Source: Psychromonas ossibalaenae ATCC BAA-1528 (GTDB lineage: Bacteria; Pseudomonadota; Gammaproteobacteria; Enterobacterales; Psychromonadaceae). Taken from it: a stretch of DNA of 64,000 bases. Location: positions 17,571 to 81,570 of the forward strand of contig NZ_KB906987.1 in NCBI RefSeq assembly GCF_000381745.1, in the 5' to 3' direction. Shown here piece after piece: positions 1 through 7,886 of the stretch. The notes below the pieces were generated by a model that made no database searches, had not been told where the DNA came from, and saw only the letters and a list, made by a program, of their open reading frames with translations. Both the position numbers and the translations under genes were made by a program. Position 1 is the first letter of the stretch; the number at the start of each line of letters is the position of its first letter.

Positions 1-366
1 AGAGTCGAGAATTTTCTGTAATCCCCGGGCATTAACTGACTGCCCGTCGTCGCTGAAATCACCAGGTAAAGAGACATATTTTACGCCGCGTTTAACCACA
101 TCATCGAGTGCCGCAATGAGCGTAAAATAGTTTTCATTAAATAGACGGGTAGAGGTCAGCTGCGCGTACATACTGCGGATCGTTGCATACTCTCCACTTT
201 TGCTATTTTTAATACCCTGATAGCTGCCGTCTTCAAACTGACCATATACGTCATGAAAGTGTATATCGGGCATAAAGGCAACTTTCACTTGTTCGGCCGC
301 AGTTACTGAGGTGCATGCGCTGAACAGGAGCAGAGAAGCTAAACTGTTTCTGGTGAATTGATTCAT
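1..366 (-). CDS. secreted calcineurin-like metallophosphoesterase (partial, 3' end outside window)
   Basis: The reverse strand reads MNQFTRNSLASLLLFSACTS, a signal peptide, then the metallophosphoesterase motifs MPDIHFHD (D-x-H) and LPGDFSDDG (GD-x-x-D). These are two metal-binding motifs of the calcineurin-like phosphoesterase fold, so the mature protein should be a periplasmic or surface phosphatase or nucleotidase. Only about the first 122 residues lie in the window. The SD TAAGGA sits 7-8 bases before the ATG and overlaps the stop codon of the upstream leader ORF (377-1060), so its translation may be coupled to that ORF. The substrate is unknown; linkage to the mannoside genes suggests a role in the same catabolism. 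Confidence 0.75.
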   Translation of the reverse strand, partial: MNQFTRNSLASLLLFSACTSVTAAEQVKVAFMPDIHFHDVYGQFEDGSYQGIKNSKSGEYATIRSMYAQLTSTRLFNENYFTLIAALDDVVKRGVKYVSLPGDFSDDGQSVNARGLQKILDS

Positions 367-376
367 TTTTATTTCC

Positions 377-1060
377 TTAGGGAACGGTTGTTAACAATGG
401 ATGGTTGTGAATAGGGTTGGTGGCTGTTGAATTTTTTTGTCTGCTGAAAAACGCCGCTAAGCGGGCCGTTATTAAATGCACAATGTGATACAAATATTTT
501 ATGAAGCGAGGCTGGGAATCGGGATAAATAATTAATAAAGTTATGTGAAAACAGGTGGTTAACTGTGAAATAAGGCTGAGAGTAATAGTCTGGAAAGAGA
601 GAATAAAACGGGAAACTGCTTTGAGGAAAATGGTTTGAAAAGAGAAAGTTAAGTGCGGGATGAGGTAAAAAGAAAATGCTGGTTCTCCTGCGTTTCGGTA
701 GCAGCTGAGCATCTGGCTAGATGCAGAGTCATTACAGATATGAGCCAGTAGTGCTTGTCTAACGCTGCGCAGTTTAACGGTACTATTGTGAGTTTCCTGT
801 GAATTTAGATTATTTGATATTTTCCGGACGCGCTTAGCTGCAAAGAGCTGTTCACTAAGGCGTGACCACAATTTACTCCACTGTAAAGAGATATCATCGG
901 CCTCTTTTTCGGAGTCTGAATTTGAGCCGTGGTTATTCAGATCTGCTTCCTGAGGTAAAAATAAAAAAAGGATATTTTTAAAAAACACAGCAGCAAGAGG
1001 AACTAAAATATCAGTTCCCTGCTTCACCCTGTTTCTTAAAAAATTTAATCTTTTTGTCAT
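377..1060 (-). CDS. leader ORF, copy 3 (QWSxLWS family), reads through a terminator
   Basis: A 227-codon ORF of unrecognised family, upstream of the metallophosphoesterase gene. It has a hydrophobic N-terminal stretch (about residues 17-35), an acidic linker, the motif SLQWSKLWSRLSEQL, and a long hydrophobic C-terminal half. The motif matches the two plus-strand leader ORFs at 1449 and 3244, although the rest has diverged. The last 30 codons cover a small hairpin with a five-U run. The TAA stop lies in the SD (TAAGGA) of the next gene, exactly as in the copy at 3244. I infer a translated leader that controls readthrough and translation of the downstream gene. It could instead simply be a small membrane protein. 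Confidence 0.5.
   Translation of the reverse strand: MTKRLNFLRNRVKQGTDILVPLAAVFFKNILFLFLPQEADLNNHGSNSDSEKEADDISLQWSKLWSRLSEQLFAAKRVRKISNNLNSQETHNSTVKLRSVRQALLAHICNDSASSQMLSCYRNAGEPAFSFYLIPHLTFSFQTIFLKAVSRFILSFQTITLSLISQLTTCFHITLLIIYPDSQPRFIKYLYHIVHLITARLAAFFSRQKNSTATNPIHNHPLLTTVP
449..470 (-). terminator. hairpin plus U-run inside leader ORF copy 3
   Basis: On the minus strand a short GC-rich inverted repeat (CCGC/GCGG core with a flanking AACG/CGTT pairing) is followed by TTTTT. It lies within the coding frame of the leader ORF, about 80 bases before the metallophosphoesterase start. It is weaker than the terminators in the other two leader copies. Confidence 0.45.
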
Positions 1061-1183
1061 TTTTGCAGCTCGTTATTAGTAAATTCCTAATTATCATAAC
1101 AGTAATTTTTCAAATACATCTTCGACTTTCATCACATAATAAAATAAGCGCCTGAAATTTATTAAATTGCTGGTTTAAGGTGG

Positions 1184-1198
1184 AAATTGTAACAATTT
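1184..1198. promoter_or_regulatory. palindromic operator candidate
   Basis: AAATGT-type arms: AAATTGT, one central A, then ACAATTT, a perfect 7-1-7 palindrome in the divergent promoter region. No regulator gene for the mannoside locus is present in the window, so the binding protein (a GntR- or LacI-type factor would be usual) is unknown. Confidence 0.35.
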
Positions 1199-1402
1199 TA
1201 TTTTTTAGTAATCAATTTTCAGGTCTGCACTGGAGCATCTGCACTGCTTTTTTCTGTCACTTTATACCCGCAGGCGGCAAGGTTTGGCTGTAGATTCTGA
1301 AGTGTTTCTAGTGAGCTAAAATAATAAAAAAATAATGTCTATTAGGGCGTTCATTGAAAATTGCTGTGCAGAATTTGTGCGTTTCTTCACAAATTATTAT
1401 GC

Positions 1403-1448
1403 TTTTATTTTGTACCATGCCCGCACTTTTCGACAGGGATAATATCCG
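1403..1448 (+). promoter_or_regulatory. conserved block before leader ORF copy 1
   Basis: The stretch TTTTATTTTGTACCATGCC followed by CGCACTTT, closely matching 3198-3224, lies just before the leader start. Its conservation outside the coding frame suggests promoter or 5' leader function. No separate -35/-10 pair can be assigned with confidence. Confidence 0.4.
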
Positions 1449-1919
1449 ATGAATAATTTTCTTAACGCTGTATTTATTTTTAGCAAAGGTATTTTTATAT
1501 CTTTGCTAAGCAGTGTTGTGGAGTTTTTTATTCTGCGAAAAACTAATCATCTGACTAAAGCCTGCACCGTGGAAGACAGTGAAGCAGATCTGCAGTCTGA
1601 GCAGTGGTCTGCACTCTGGTCCAGTGCTTCATGTTTACTTCCCTGCACCAATAGACAATATGCGCAGCACAGTGATTTCATTTTGAAACGCAAAGCGCAG
1701 AACGCTTTTTATGTGAACCTGCATCTACAGCAGACAATCAGTGCTCTGTCTTTTATCGTTAGCGTTTGTTTTATCAATATTATTAAAATTTGTCAGTACA
1801 GCATTCTTGAAAAAAGTGATTTTATTTTCAAGATAATCACCATACCGAGAAAACACAGCCGCTTCCAAGCCGCTGTGTTTTTTTTTGCTCTCAGAAAAAT
1901 TAAGGAGGTACCTATGTAG
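1449..1919 (+). CDS. leader ORF, copy 1 (QWSxLWS family), reads through a terminator
   Basis: A 156-codon ORF, clear paralogue of the one at 3244. It begins MNNFLNAVFIFSKGIFISLL, a hydrophobic segment, has SEQWSALWS near residue 52, and a second hydrophobic segment (LSFIVSVCFINIIKICQYS) near residues 100-118. The two copies share one nearly identical 68-base block. Elsewhere they differ at many synonymous positions (for example CTG/TTA, AGC/TCA), which points to selection on the protein. The frame continues through the terminator at 1851-1886, encoding KHSRFQAAVFFF, and ends at ATG-TAG directly behind a perfect SD (AAGGAGGT). In the other two copies that SD serves a real gene, so here a downstream gene may have been lost. 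The next gene is the porin at 2028. Confidence 0.55.
   Translation: MNNFLNAVFIFSKGIFISLLSSVVEFFILRKTNHLTKACTVEDSEADLQSEQWSALWSSASCLLPCTNRQYAQHSDFILKRKAQNAFYVNLHLQQTISALSFIVSVCFINIIKICQYSILEKSDFIFKIITIPRKHSRFQAAVFFFALRKIKEVPM
1851..1886 (+). terminator. intrinsic terminator inside leader ORF copy 1
   Basis: AAACACAGC pairs with GCTGTGTTT around an inner GCTT/AAGC stem, followed by a run of T. It is in frame with, and translated as part of, the leader ORF, so a closely following ribosome would disrupt it. Confidence 0.8.
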
Positions 1920-2027
1920 GAAATATGCCGTTTAGGGGCATGTTTATTCAAATTCGCTTTACCGTCAGTCTGCGCGCAATGTCTGCGTGAGCAGGCTCTA
2001 TTAAAATATAACTTTGGAATTTAATTT

Positions 2028-3137
2028 ATGAATTTTTTTAAAATATCTATTACAGCAGCCGCTATGGCTGCATCATTCTCAGCCGCTGCCGGGATTAATA
2101 TTATTGATAATGAAAAAGGCAGCTTTTCTATCGGCGGTGATGTTGAATTTGATTTGAACTATGAACAGAAGAGTGATGCAGCTGCCGGTGATGACAGCTC
2201 GCATTTTGATCAGACTGGACGTATTTTGATTGAATTTGCAGGTGAACGTAAAACCGAATCCGGTCACTATTTAAAATTTAAAGCACAGCCGTTAATGGAT
2301 AGTTCAGGTGCAGTTAACCTTGATGATTCATGGTTTTCTTTTGGAGTGAAAGACAGCTGGGAGCTGCGTTTGGGACGTTTTGAGGCATACGATATGTTCC
2401 CTGTCGGTCAGGATACTTTTCTGGAATACTCTGGTGATACTGCGAATGATCTTTATACGGATAACGCCGGTTATATGTATCAGCTGAAAGAGGGACGCGG
2501 ACGTGGAGGTGAGGCCGGGCAGGTCATGTATAGCCACCGGTTTGCTAATTTATATACCGAAGTTTCGACTATGATTGGTGACCGCACCGAATTATTTGCA
2601 GATACTTATCACGGTAAAGCTCTTGAAGCTTCAAGTGACTCGATCATTGTTCGGCCTGTTGTGGCTTATCAGACGAATAATTTTCGCGTGGCCGCTTCAA
2701 TGGAAGCTAATTTAGTTAAAGATGCGGTTATATTTGCTGACGGTAGTGCCGGTGATGTCGGTAATCGTATCGGTTACGGTGTAACTGCCAATTACTCGCA
2801 GGGTGATCTTTCAGTCGATGTGAATGCTGCTTACCTTGATGCACTTAATGAAGCAGACTCCACTTTGGCTATGAATGTTTTATGGAAAGGGTTTGGGCTT
2901 GGTTATGTTTACGGAGTGAATGATTTTGATGCGGCTTCCGGCTGGCATGACGGTAAAGTTGAAGTTCAGACCGTATACAGCTCTTATCAGTTTGCAGATA
3001 TTTTTGATGTTAATGACTTTTCAATCTACGTTGGACTTTACCATACAAACCTTACCGATAAAGGTATTTCGCTTGCTAGTAATTTTGCTGAAGGAGATGA
3101 TTTTGGCGGACGAGTTCGTTTTAAATATTTTTTCTAA
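2028..3137 (+). CDS. outer-membrane porin, probable glycoside channel
   Basis: 369 residues with a signal peptide ending SFSAAA, then alternating hydrophobic/polar beta strands and a C-terminal aromatic ending (RVRFKYFF), typical of gammaproteobacterial general or sugar porins. The motif WELRLGRFEAYD and the length fit a 16-stranded porin-like barrel. It lies between leader ORF copy 1 and the PTS genes, so it probably admits the mannosyl glycoside (or a phosphorylated form) to the periplasm. The start ATG follows TTTGGAA, a modest SD. Substrate specificity is inferred from context only. Confidence 0.8.
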   Translation: MNFFKISITAAAMAASFSAAAGINIIDNEKGSFSIGGDVEFDLNYEQKSDAAAGDDSSHFDQTGRILIEFAGERKTESGHYLKFKAQPLMDSSGAVNLDDSWFSFGVKDSWELRLGRFEAYDMFPVGQDTFLEYSGDTANDLYTDNAGYMYQLKEGRGRGGEAGQVMYSHRFANLYTEVSTMIGDRTELFADTYHGKALEASSDSIIVRPVVAYQTNNFRVAASMEANLVKDAVIFADGSAGDVGNRIGYGVTANYSQGDLSVDVNAAYLDALNEADSTLAMNVLWKGFGLGYVYGVNDFDAASGWHDGKVEVQTVYSSYQFADIFDVNDFSIYVGLYHTNLTDKGISLASNFAEGDDFGGRVRFKYFF

Positions 3138-3197
3138 ACTACTTTTCAATTAATTATCACGTCAATGGAACGTGAATTTAATCACATATTTTAATAG

Positions 3198-3243
3198 TTT
3201 TATTTTGTATTATGCCGGCACTTTACGAGAGAGATTATATCCA
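3198..3243 (+). promoter_or_regulatory. conserved block before leader ORF copy 2
   Basis: TTTTATTTTGTATTATGCC followed by GGCACTTTA matches the block at 1403-1430 and lies just before the ATG of the second leader ORF. This duplicated upstream segment supports common regulation of both transcripts. Confidence 0.4.
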
Positions 3244-3756
3244 ATGAGCAATTTTCTTAACACTGTATTTATTTTTAGCAAAGGTATTTTTATATCTTTG
3301 CTAAGCAGTGTTGTGGATTTTTTTCTTGTGCAGAAAAGTAATCAGTTTAGTGAAGCCTGCAGTATAAATCATAATGAAACAACTCAAACGACAGAACCTG
3401 TCTCTGAGCAATGGTCTGCAATATGGTCCTGCGCTTCTTTGTTATTAACCCGTAAAAATAAGCAGCGGGAAAATCAGGAAGCTTCTCTTTCGACGCAAAA
3501 TGCTTCTTGTTTGTCTATGTATATTCAACAGACCCTAACGACATTATCTTTTATTGTTACAGTTTGTTTTATAACTATTATGAAAATCTGCCAGTATTCA
3601 GTTCTTGAAGACGCGGCTACTTCTTTAAATAAAATAATTACCCCGATTAAACACAGCTTCCTACCAGTCGCTGTGTTTTTTTTTACATTAAACAAAATCA
3701 TCAAAACACAGCTGCTGACAAGGCGCTGTGTTTTTTTTTACAGTAAATTAAATTAA
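3244..3756 (+). CDS. leader ORF, copy 2 (QWSxLWS family), reads through two terminators
   Basis: A 170-codon ORF beginning MSNFLNTVFIFSKGIFISLL; a reading-frame extension upstream to 3172 lacks similarity to copy 1, so 3244 is preferred. It carries SEQWSAIWS and the hydrophobic segment LSFIVTVCFITIMKICQYS. Its last third reads in frame through two tandem intrinsic terminators (3649-3684 and 3703-3739) without a stop. It ends with TAA at 3754-3756, inside the SD (TAAGGA) of the EIIB gene at 3767. This arrangement suggests that translation of the leader allows RNA polymerase to pass the terminators and delivers ribosomes to the PTS operon. What signal, if any, modulates it is unknown. Confidence 0.6.
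   Translation: MSNFLNTVFIFSKGIFISLLSSVVDFFLVQKSNQFSEACSINHNETTQTTEPVSEQWSAIWSCASLLLTRKNKQRENQEASLSTQNASCLSMYIQQTLTTLSFIVTVCFITIMKICQYSVLEDAATSLNKIITPIKHSFLPVAVFFFTLNKIIKTQLLTRRCVFFYSKLN
3649..3684 (+). terminator. first intrinsic terminator before the PTS operon
   Basis: AAACACAGC, 12-base loop, GCTGTGTTT, then a T run. It is nearly identical in stem to the terminator at 1851 and is encoded as KHSFLPVAVFFF in the leader ORF. Confidence 0.8.
3703..3739 (+). terminator. second intrinsic terminator before the PTS operon
   Basis: A repeat of the same hairpin (AAAACACAGC / GCTGTGTTTT, 12-base loop, T run) only 18 bases after the first. It lies in a different codon phase from the first copy yet is still open in the leader frame. 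Confidence 0.8.
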
Positions 3757-3766
3757 GGAAACATCT

Positions 3767-4075
3767 ATGTTTATCGTATGTATTGCAGCTTGCCCTACTG
3801 GGGTCGCACACACTTTTATGGCGGCAGAAGCACTGGAAGTTAAAGGCAAGGCACTTGGGCTGGAAGTTAAAGTTGAAACACAAGGCAGTATGGGGGCTGA
3901 TAATATTATTACCGCTGAAGATCTTGCCCGTGCAGATGCGGCAATTCTAGCCGCCGATGTTGCTGTTAATGATGTGGAACGTTTTGCTGATATTCCTAAA
4001 ATTGAATGCAGCGTGGCAGACCCGATTAAACACGGTGATGAATTATTTGAGGCTCTCATTAAGGAGTTTAACTAA
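3767..4075 (+). CDS. PTS system fructose-family EIIB component
   Basis: 102 residues starting MFIVCIAACPTGVAHTFMAA. The CPTGVAHT loop with Cys9 is the phosphocysteine site of the fructose-type EIIB fold. It passes phosphate from EIIA (here the C-terminal domain of the protein at 7887) to the sugar held by EIIC. A good SD (AAGGA) precedes the ATG and overlaps the stop of leader ORF copy 2; the stop abuts the EIIC start. In E. coli MngA the A, B and C domains are one chain, whereas here they are separate. Confidence 0.9.
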   Translation: MFIVCIAACPTGVAHTFMAAEALEVKGKALGLEVKVETQGSMGADNIITAEDLARADAAILAADVAVNDVERFADIPKIECSVADPIKHGDELFEALIKEFN

Positions 4076-5190
4076 TGAGCAAATTTAAGAGTGAAAAGAA
4101 ATCCATCGGCATTGAATTGAAAAATGCCATTATGACCGGTGTGTCCTACATGCTTCCGTTTATTATTGCCGGTGCAGTGCTGATGGGCATAGCCCGTATC
4201 GGTGCCTCTATGTACGGAATCGATAATATATGGGACGCAGCCCATGGTGAGTCTGCTAATACGTTTGTACGTCTTTTCCATGATTTTGATGGTTTCGGCG
4301 GCCTGGCTTTATCATTTATGCTGCCGGTTGTGGCCGGTTATATTGCTTTTGCAATTGCGAATCGTCCGGCGCTTGCGCCGGGTATGATCGGCGGTTTATT
4401 AGCGTCGAATCTCGGAACAGGTTTCCTTGGTGCGCTGGTTGCCGGTTTATTAGCGGGTTACATTGTTAAATATCTGGCTGCAAAAATTAAACTGCCGAAA
4501 GCGCTGGCTTCAGCCGGACCTATCTTCCTTATCCCGGTCGGCGGCACACTGCTGGTTTGTGTCATTATGATGTATCTCGTTGGTGGTCCGCTTTCCAGTT
4601 TAAATAGCGGATTAGAAAACTGGCTGCTGGCGATGAGCGGCACTAACAAGATTGTGCTGGCGGCTGTTATCGGCGGCATGGTTGGATTCGACCTTGGCGG
4701 ACCGGTGAATAAAGCGGCTGTTACAACGGCAATGGCACTATTAGCATCGGGTATCTACGATCCTAATACAGCAGCTCAAGTGGCCATTATTATCCCGCCG
4801 ATCGGTCTAGGAATCGCGACCTTAATCTGGAAGAACCGTTTCCCTGAGTCACTTCAGGAAGCCGGCAAAGCCTCGACATTAATGGGTTTTATCGGTGTAT
4901 CTGAAGGGGCAATCCCGTTTGCTATCGCCAATCCAAAAGTAATCATTGTTAATGTAATCGGCTCTGCGACCGGTGCGGCTATGGCTGTCGGCCTAGGGGC
5001 TGTTAATAAGGCGCCTATTTCAGGTTTTTACGGCTGGTTAGCTGTTGACGGCTGGTTTGTTTACGTTATCTCTATTGCTGTCGGCTCTGCCATTATTGCG
5101 CTCGGTTCATTACTGTTTTTCACCGGTGAAGCGATTAAAGCACCCGAAAAACCAGTAAGCGCAGCGCCAAAATTCGCACTTAAACGATAG
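4075..5190 (+). CDS. PTS system fructose-family EIIC permease, likely mannosylglycerate
   Basis: 371 residues, strongly hydrophobic with about nine to ten membrane segments, typical of the fructose/mannosylglycerate EIIC family. Recognisable stretches include NAIMTGVSYMLPFIIAGAVL, the PALAPGMIGG loop, and GGPVNKAA and EGAIPFAI near the substrate site. It carries the glycoside across the inner membrane with 6-phosphorylation. The SD AAGGAG overlaps the end of the EIIB gene. The substrate is inferred from the adjacent GH38 enzyme and mannose-6-phosphate isomerase. Confidence 0.88.
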   Translation: MSKFKSEKKSIGIELKNAIMTGVSYMLPFIIAGAVLMGIARIGASMYGIDNIWDAAHGESANTFVRLFHDFDGFGGLALSFMLPVVAGYIAFAIANRPALAPGMIGGLLASNLGTGFLGALVAGLLAGYIVKYLAAKIKLPKALASAGPIFLIPVGGTLLVCVIMMYLVGGPLSSLNSGLENWLLAMSGTNKIVLAAVIGGMVGFDLGGPVNKAAVTTAMALLASGIYDPNTAAQVAIIIPPIGLGIATLIWKNRFPESLQEAGKASTLMGFIGVSEGAIPFAIANPKVIIVNVIGSATGAAMAVGLGAVNKAPISGFYGWLAVDGWFVYVISIAVGSAIIALGSLLFFTGEAIKAPEKPVSAAPKFALKR

Positions 5191-5206
5191 TTCTTATCAC
5201 TGATAC

Positions 5207-5233
5207 AGCCGTGCACTAACGGGCGGCTTTTTT
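5207..5233 (+). terminator. weak intraoperonic terminator/attenuator
   Basis: AGCCG/CGGCT stem followed by six T, in the 69-base gap between EIIC and the mannosidase. It would lower expression of the downstream genes relative to EIIB-EIIC. Confidence 0.5.
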
Positions 5234-5289
5234 CTCTTATAAACTTTTTTACTCATTACATGGAGTGGGCTTCTGCTCATCTAGAATAT

Positions 5290-7884
5290 ATGAAAAATGT
5301 TCATCTAATTCAGCATACTCACTGGGATCGCGAGTGGTACTTTACCGAAAATGATTCCAAAGCATTACTTTATTATTTCATGGATGATCTGGCCACGCGG
5401 CTTGAAAACGATCCGGCACTAGGGCCTTTTACGCTGGATGCACAAACGGTCGTGCTCGATGACTACTTAGAAATTGCACCGGAAAATAAACAGCGCATTA
5501 CTAAGTTAATTCAGGAAGGGCGCATTTTAATCGGTCCCTGGTACAGTCAGACAGACTTCCTGGTGGTAAGCGCAGAGTCAATGACACGCAATCTGCTGCT
5601 GGGCATTAATGACGCTAAAAAATTCGGTCCGGTGATGAATATTGGTTATGTACCCGATTCATTTGGACAGATGGAGCAGCTTCCTATGCTGCTGAATGAG
5701 TTCGATATCGATCGGGCGGTTATCTGGCGCGGCTGGTCTGAACATGAAGTAAGCACCACTGAGTTCAACTGGCAGAGTGAAAACGGCAGCAGTGTCACTG
5801 CCGCAGTTCTGCCGTGGGGTTACGGATGTGCCAAATGGCTGCCGACGGAGCCGTTTGAAGCACTGCCGGTGATCATAGAAAAAGCACGTAAACAGAGTGA
5901 ATTTGCAGCATCCGAGTGCATTATGCTGCCCAACGGCAACGACCAGTCACCGTTTGAATATCAGGTCCCGGGCATGCTTGATGAGATAAATGAGGGGCAG
6001 AAGGAGTTTAATTTTAAGAACAGCAGTTTTGATCTGTTTTTTGATGAACTGCAGGAAAACAGCGATCACCTGCCGCTGTTTAAAGGTGAATTGTTATCAC
6101 CTAAATACATGAGAATTCACCGTGGTATTTTCTCAACGCGTATGGATATCAAACTGTTGAATGCCAAATTTGAAAAAACAGTGAGCCGTTATCTGGAGCC
6201 GCTGCTGACCTTAAATATGGTTAACGGTCTGCCGTATCCACAAAATGCAGTGAATAATATCTGGCGCGAAGCGATGAAAAGCCACGCGCATGACAGTATC
6301 GGCTGCTGTAATTCAGATCGGGTTAACAGCATGGTGGCAAACCGCCTGCAGTCCGGTATTGAAGTAGCAGAGCAGCTTATTGAACTTAATTTCAAAAAGT
6401 TATGTGATGGTATTAAAGCTGTTCAGGACGGCACCAAAATCATTATCTTCAACAGTATTCCTAAAAAACGCGAAAGTTTTGTGGAATTTGTTATTTACAC
6501 GCCTGAAACCTCATTCTCACTGAGTGATGCGGCAGGTGAACCGGTCAGTTATCAGATTACTGCTGAATCTAAGCAGGATATGTCGACCATTATTCAAGAG
6601 CTGTCTAATGAGGCTACTACAACCTGGTATCGAAAATTAACCATACAGGCAGATGTTAAAGATATTCCTGCATACGGTTATAAGACAATATATCTCAATG
6701 AAAGCCTGCCGGCTGCCGGCAATGTACAGCCTGTGGAAGTTAATGAACATGAAATCAGTAATGACTGGCTGCAGCTCAAATTAAATGATGATGCTTCAAT
6801 TACTTTAACAGACAAACGCTCAGGTATTACTTATAACAATGTTTTTGAATTAGTCGACGGCTCTGACGAGGGGGATAACTATAATTTCTCTCCACTGTTA
6901 AAAGACTGTTTAGTCAGCAGTATTGGTCAGCCTGTCAGCTGTCGAACCTTCAAAGGTGAATTAAGCAGTACATTGAAACTGAGCCACATGCTTTGCGTGC
7001 CTAAAAATATCAGTGAGCGCCGTGCGGGAAAATGCACAACGGAGCTGCTGGTTGAGCTTGAACTGACCATCGCGAATAACAAACCCTTTGTTAATGCTAA
7101 GGCAACAGTGCATAACAATGTTGAAGATCACCGTATTCAGTTGTTATTCCCGACGCAGGTAAGCTGTGCTTCTCATTGTGCCGATCAGCCTTTCGGAATT
7201 ATTTCACGGCAGAACCGCCCGGCGGCTATGGATCTATGGGAGCAGGAAAAATGGACTGAAGCGCCGGTAGCTCTATATCCGATGCAGAGCACGGTGATTA
7301 TGAACGATCAGAAAAACGGACTGGCGGTTGTTGCGGATGGTATTCGTGAGTATCAGATCCATGAAGAGCAGCAGGACAGTATTGCGGTCACTCTCTTGCG
7401 CAGTGTCGGCTGGCTGGGCCAGGCTGATCTGACTTATCGTCCGGGGCGTGCATCGGGCATGGTGCTTCCCTCTCCTGATTCGCAGATTCAAGGTTCTCAT
7501 GAGTTCGATCTGACATTAATTCCACAAAATAACGGCAGCGATCAAACCTTCTGGAAATTAACTGAAGAGCTGAAAACGGAGCCGCTTACTTATGTCGGTA
7601 CAGACTGGTCAAGATTCCGCATGAACAAATATGCCGCCTCCTATGCACATGAAGTCAGTCTGTTTAAGTGGGACACTGAGCTGCATTTCAGCACCATCAA
7701 AAAGGCGGAAAATTCAGAGGAAATGATTGTCCGTGCTTATAACCCGTCATTCAACACGCTGGAAATGGGAACATTTAACAGCACCCGTTCCGTCTGCCGC
7801 GCTAATTTAGCGGAAAGCAGACAATATAATTCAGACACTAAGGTGCTTCCATGCACACCTGTTACTTTAAAAGTTGAGAAATAA
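5290..7884 (+). CDS. mngB: GH38 alpha-mannosidase (MngB-like)
   Basis: About 864 residues, the usual length for MngB. The N terminus has HLIQHTHWDREWYF, the zinc-binding HxHxxDxxW motif, and GYVPDSFGQMEQ holds the expected catalytic Asp. The central SHAHDSIGCCNSD also fits GH38, followed by the C-terminal beta-sandwich. It should cleave 2-O-(6-phospho-mannosyl)-glycerate, or a related phosphorylated mannoside, to mannose-6-P in the cytoplasm. The start at 5290 (MKNVHLIQ) aligns with family N termini; an in-frame ATG at 5260 would add ten unrelated residues, and neither has a convincing SD. It is followed two bases later by the PTS fusion gene. Confidence 0.88.
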   Translation: MKNVHLIQHTHWDREWYFTENDSKALLYYFMDDLATRLENDPALGPFTLDAQTVVLDDYLEIAPENKQRITKLIQEGRILIGPWYSQTDFLVVSAESMTRNLLLGINDAKKFGPVMNIGYVPDSFGQMEQLPMLLNEFDIDRAVIWRGWSEHEVSTTEFNWQSENGSSVTAAVLPWGYGCAKWLPTEPFEALPVIIEKARKQSEFAASECIMLPNGNDQSPFEYQVPGMLDEINEGQKEFNFKNSSFDLFFDELQENSDHLPLFKGELLSPKYMRIHRGIFSTRMDIKLLNAKFEKTVSRYLEPLLTLNMVNGLPYPQNAVNNIWREAMKSHAHDSIGCCNSDRVNSMVANRLQSGIEVAEQLIELNFKKLCDGIKAVQDGTKIIIFNSIPKKRESFVEFVIYTPETSFSLSDAAGEPVSYQITAESKQDMSTIIQELSNEATTTWYRKLTIQADVKDIPAYGYKTIYLNESLPAAGNVQPVEVNEHEISNDWLQLKLNDDASITLTDKRSGITYNNVFELVDGSDEGDNYNFSPLLKDCLVSSIGQPVSCRTFKGELSSTLKLSHMLCVPKNISERRAGKCTTELLVELELTIANNKPFVNAKATVHNNVEDHRIQLLFPTQVSCASHCADQPFGIISRQNRPAAMDLWEQEKWTEAPVALYPMQSTVIMNDQKNGLAVVADGIREYQIHEEQQDSIAVTLLRSVGWLGQADLTYRPGRASGMVLPSPDSQIQGSHEFDLTLIPQNNGSDQTFWKLTEELKTEPLTYVGTDWSRFRMNKYAASYAHEVSLFKWDTELHFSTIKKAENSEEMIVRAYNPSFNTLEMGTFNSTRSVCRANLAESRQYNSDTKVLPCTPVTLKVEK

Positions 7885-7886
7885 TT

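Larger units (their letters stand above)
1061..1448. other. divergent intergenic region between two leader ORFs
   Basis: No gene is seen. The AT-rich region must hold promoters for the leftward leader ORF (start 1060) and the rightward one (start 1449). It contains a perfect odd palindrome at 1184-1198 and, near its right end, a block shared with the region before the leader ORF at 3244. Confidence 0.6.

Noticed and set aside
3172..3243. N-terminal extension of leader ORF copy 2
   Set aside because: No similarity to copy 1 at the protein level and it covers the conserved upstream block; the ATG at 3244 aligns with the copy 1 start.
5260..5289. Ten extra codons on the GH38 mannosidase
   Set aside because: Family members begin at the equivalent of 5290 (MKNVHLIQ); the extension has no SD of its own.
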